This document shows positions 5,871 to 7,438 of a stretch of 7,438 nt of DNA, piece by piece. Location: assembly GCA_002393835.1 (NCBI GenBank), contig DGTW01000214.1, positions 1-7,438 on the forward strand. Reading direction: 5' to 3'. Below the pieces are notes generated by a model, which was not told the DNA's origin, did no database searches, and was given only the letters and a program-made list of their open reading frames with translations. A program made the position numbers and the translations under genes. Source of the DNA: Treponema sp. UBA4326. GTDB lineage: Bacteria; Spirochaetota; Spirochaetia; Treponematales; Treponemataceae. Each line of letters starts with the position of its first letter. Position 1 is the stretch's first letter.

Positions 5871-5899
5871 ATATTACTCTATGTATTCTTTTCTGTCAA
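5871..5899 (-). promoter_or_regulatory. Promoter of the glutathione peroxidase gene
   Basis: On the minus strand a consensus -35 TTGACA (5894-5899) is followed after exactly 17 bases by -10 TAATAT (5871-5876). The expected start is near 5864, giving a leader of about 58 bases before the ATG at 5806. It sits just downstream of the thrA terminator, so the gene is insulated from its neighbour. This is the strongest promoter in the window by eye. Confidence 0.83.
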
Positions 5900-5908
5900 G
5901 GGAAAAGT

Positions 5909-5954
5909 AAAAAAAATCGCCCCAGTGAGATTTATATGCTCACGAAGGCGATTT
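5909..5954 (-). terminator. Intrinsic terminator of thrA
   Basis: Outer stem 5914-5921 with 5947-5954 (8 bp, GC-rich next to the middle) and inner stem 5925-5929 with 5939-5943 (5 bp) are separated by a short imperfect part that has two G-U pairs in the minus-strand RNA. The loop is 9 bases. Eight T follow on the minus strand (5916-5909). It lies about 50 bases after the thrA stop and immediately before the peroxidase -35, and is a strong rho-independent terminator. Confidence 0.9.
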
Positions 5955-6002
5955 CCATTTTTAGAATCTTAAACTTTCCGTTTTCAGTTTTCCACTTTCA
6001 TC

Positions 6003-7438
6003 TTACTTAGTCGGGTTAAAGCTTACCGTCCTCATAATATCCCCGAAGACACCAGCCGCCGTAACCCCGGCACCTGCTCCGTATCCGCGGACTGTGAGAG
6101 GAATCGGCGTGTAGCGGGCTGTCTCGAATACGAAGGCGTTCTCACCGCCACGGACTCCGTAGAGCGGGTCATCAGGACCGACTTCAAGCATACCGACAGA
6201 AACTTTTCCGTCTTTGATAGAAGCTCCCATTCGCAGGACCTTGTTCTCTTTTTTGAGTTTTGCCATCTTTTCCTCGAAGTAGGCGTCGACTTCTGGCAGT
6301 CTCTTCAAGAATTCTTCGGTCGTTCCCTCGATTGAGAAGCCTTCCGGGAAGATTGAGTTCATTTTGATGTCGTCAAGCTCGATTGACATGCCGCTTTCAC
6401 GGGCGATAATCAATGCCTTTCGCGCCACATCGGTTCCCTTGAGGTCGTCTCGCGGATCCGGCTCTGTGTAGCGAAGCTCTTTTGCCTCAAGAACGGCCTC
6501 GCTGAACTTTTTGCCCTCATCCAGTTTTCCGAAGATGTATGAGAGGGAACCTGACATGATTCCGTTGAAGCCCGTGAGCTTGTCTCCTGAGTTGAAGAGG
6601 TTCTGCAAGGTATCGATGATTGGCAGGCCCGCACCAACATTTGTCTCGTAAAGGAAGCGGCAGTGATTTTCGTTGGCGACTTTGCGCAGCTCGTGGTAGA
6701 AATCCATGCTCATTGAGTTTGCCCGCTTGTTGGGGGTTGCAATGCTCATTCCGGCCTTGAAAATGTCTAGGTAGCGGTTTGGCAAATCATAGCTTGCCGT
6801 GCAGTCAACGAAAACCGGGTTTAGAGGCTTTGTGTCACGAACGAATTCAAGAATTTCGTCAACGCTGGTCGGGTTTGTGGCTTTTTTGCAGGCCTCTCGC
6901 CAATTGGAAAGGTCGATTCCGTTTCCGTCGAGAATCATGCCGTCCAGAGTTGAGATTGCGCAAACCTTGATGTCGATGTTCTGCTCAAGAAGCTTGTCGT
7001 GCTGGTCTCGAATCTGGTCGAGAAGGGCACCGCCGATTGTTCCCGCACCGAATGCGAAGACTTCGATTGGCTGGGCTGTGTTGAAGAAGAAGAGGTGAGC
7101 GGCCTTTACGGCTGTATCTCCGAATTCACCTGAGATTACGACTGAAATTGAGCGCTCGCTTGACCCCTGTGCGATTGCCAGGATGTTGATTCCCCGCTGC
7201 GAAAGTGAGTCCAGGAATTTTCCGGCAACACCGCAGTTCTGCTTCATTCCGTCGCCTACGATTGAGACGATTGCCGTGTGTTCCTGAACCTTGATTTTGT
7301 TGATGACTCCGTCACGGATTTCAAGGTCGAATTCCTGATTAAGGACATCCTCAACTGCCTGTGACTCGCTCTGCTTTACACAGAATGAGATTGTGTATTC
7401 AGAAGAAGACTGGGTAATAAGAAGCATTGAGATTCCGG
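6003..7438 (-). CDS. thrA: Bifunctional aspartokinase/homoserine dehydrogenase, C-terminal part (5' end outside window)
   Basis: This is the ACT regulatory region and full homoserine dehydrogenase half of a ThrA-type fusion. The aspartokinase catalytic domain should lie beyond the right edge. Numbering from the Met at 7427, which is internal (the frame stays open to the edge), the first ACT module is at about 1-45 (LLITQSSSEYTISFCV) and the second at about 50-110 (IVSIVGDGM, AIAQGSSERSISVVI). The NAD(P)-binding Rossmann motif is GAGTIGG (127-133). TPNKRAN (231-237) carries Lys234, and TNVGAGLPIIDTLQNL (262-277) and SGSLSYIFGKLDEG (292-305) are family blocks. YTEPDPRDDLKGTDVARK (320-337) holds the acidic residues and Lys337 of the homoserine-binding and catalytic site. 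The C-terminus GAGVTAAGVFGDIMR matches E. coli ThrA closely. The enzyme reduces aspartate semialdehyde to homoserine for threonine and methionine; threonine feedback through the ACT modules is likely from the family. MetL-type regulation cannot be excluded. A strong terminator follows. Confidence 0.94.
   Translation of the reverse strand, partial: GISMLLITQSSSEYTISFCVKQSESQAVEDVLNQEFDLEIRDGVINKIKVQEHTAIVSIVGDGMKQNCGVAGKFLDSLSQRGINILAIAQGSSERSISVVISGEFGDTAVKAAHLFFFNTAQPIEVFAFGAGTIGGALLDQIRDQHDKLLEQNIDIKVCAISTLDGMILDGNGIDLSNWREACKKATNPTSVDEILEFVRDTKPLNPVFVDCTASYDLPNRYLDIFKAGMSIATPNKRANSMSMDFYHELRKVANENHCRFLYETNVGAGLPIIDTLQNLFNSGDKLTGFNGIMSGSLSYIFGKLDEGKKFSEAVLEAKELRYTEPDPRDDLKGTDVARKALIIARESGMSIELDDIKMNSIFPEGFSIEGTTEEFLKRLPEVDAYFEEKMAKLKKENKVLRMGASIKDGKVSVGMLEVGPDDPLYGVRGGENAFVFETARYTPIPLTVRGYGAGAGVTAAGVFGDIMRTVSFNPTK

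Overview
The window looks like an ordinary chromosomal segment from a free-living or host-associated bacterium, most likely a spirochaete of the Treponema type. That placement is inferred from the overall look of the proteins (purine lyase, a T. maritima-like type I-beta DAHP synthase fused to prephenate dehydratase, an E. coli-like ThrA, and a small glutathione peroxidase). No marker gene settles it. There are no rRNA or tRNA genes, CRISPR arrays, insertion sequences or phage genes, and every gene is intact except the two cut by the window edges.

Layout: the 3' half of an adenylosuccinate lyase gene (purB) runs rightward from the left edge and converges on a leftward three-gene block. In transcription order that block is a small exported protein of unknown function (3162 to 2656), an OmpR/PhoB-type response regulator (2671 to 1997) and a membrane histidine kinase (2000 to 669). 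The three overlap by 16 and 4 bases, so they are probably one operon. Upstream, also leftward, lie a fused DAHP synthase-prephenate dehydratase (5181 to 3253), a Cys-type glutathione peroxidase (5806 to 5267) and the C-terminal two ACT modules plus the homoserine dehydrogenase half of bifunctional aspartokinase/homoserine dehydrogenase (right edge to 6003). These last genes feed phenylalanine and the threonine/methionine branch, with the peroxidase as an independent stress gene between them.

Regulatory DNA is readable. The peroxidase gene has a near-consensus promoter (TTGACA, 17 bases, TAATAT) followed by a perfect palindrome covering the expected transcription start, and a strong terminator from thrA just upstream. 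The aroF-pheA fusion and the small exported-protein gene each have an extended -10 element (TGTTATAMT) only 6-7 bases before the ATG and no Shine-Dalgarno sequence, suggesting leaderless mRNAs. The other visible starts have good ribosome binding sites. The purB terminator is embedded in the coding 3' end of the convergent kinase gene. A long inverted repeat spans the promoter and start codon of the exported-protein gene and could stop read-through from the gene upstream while sparing transcripts started at its own promoter.

I see no clear new multi-gene system. The items most worth checking are the small exported protein tied to a two-component pair, the leaderless starts with the hairpin around one of them, and the palindromic operator at the peroxidase gene.
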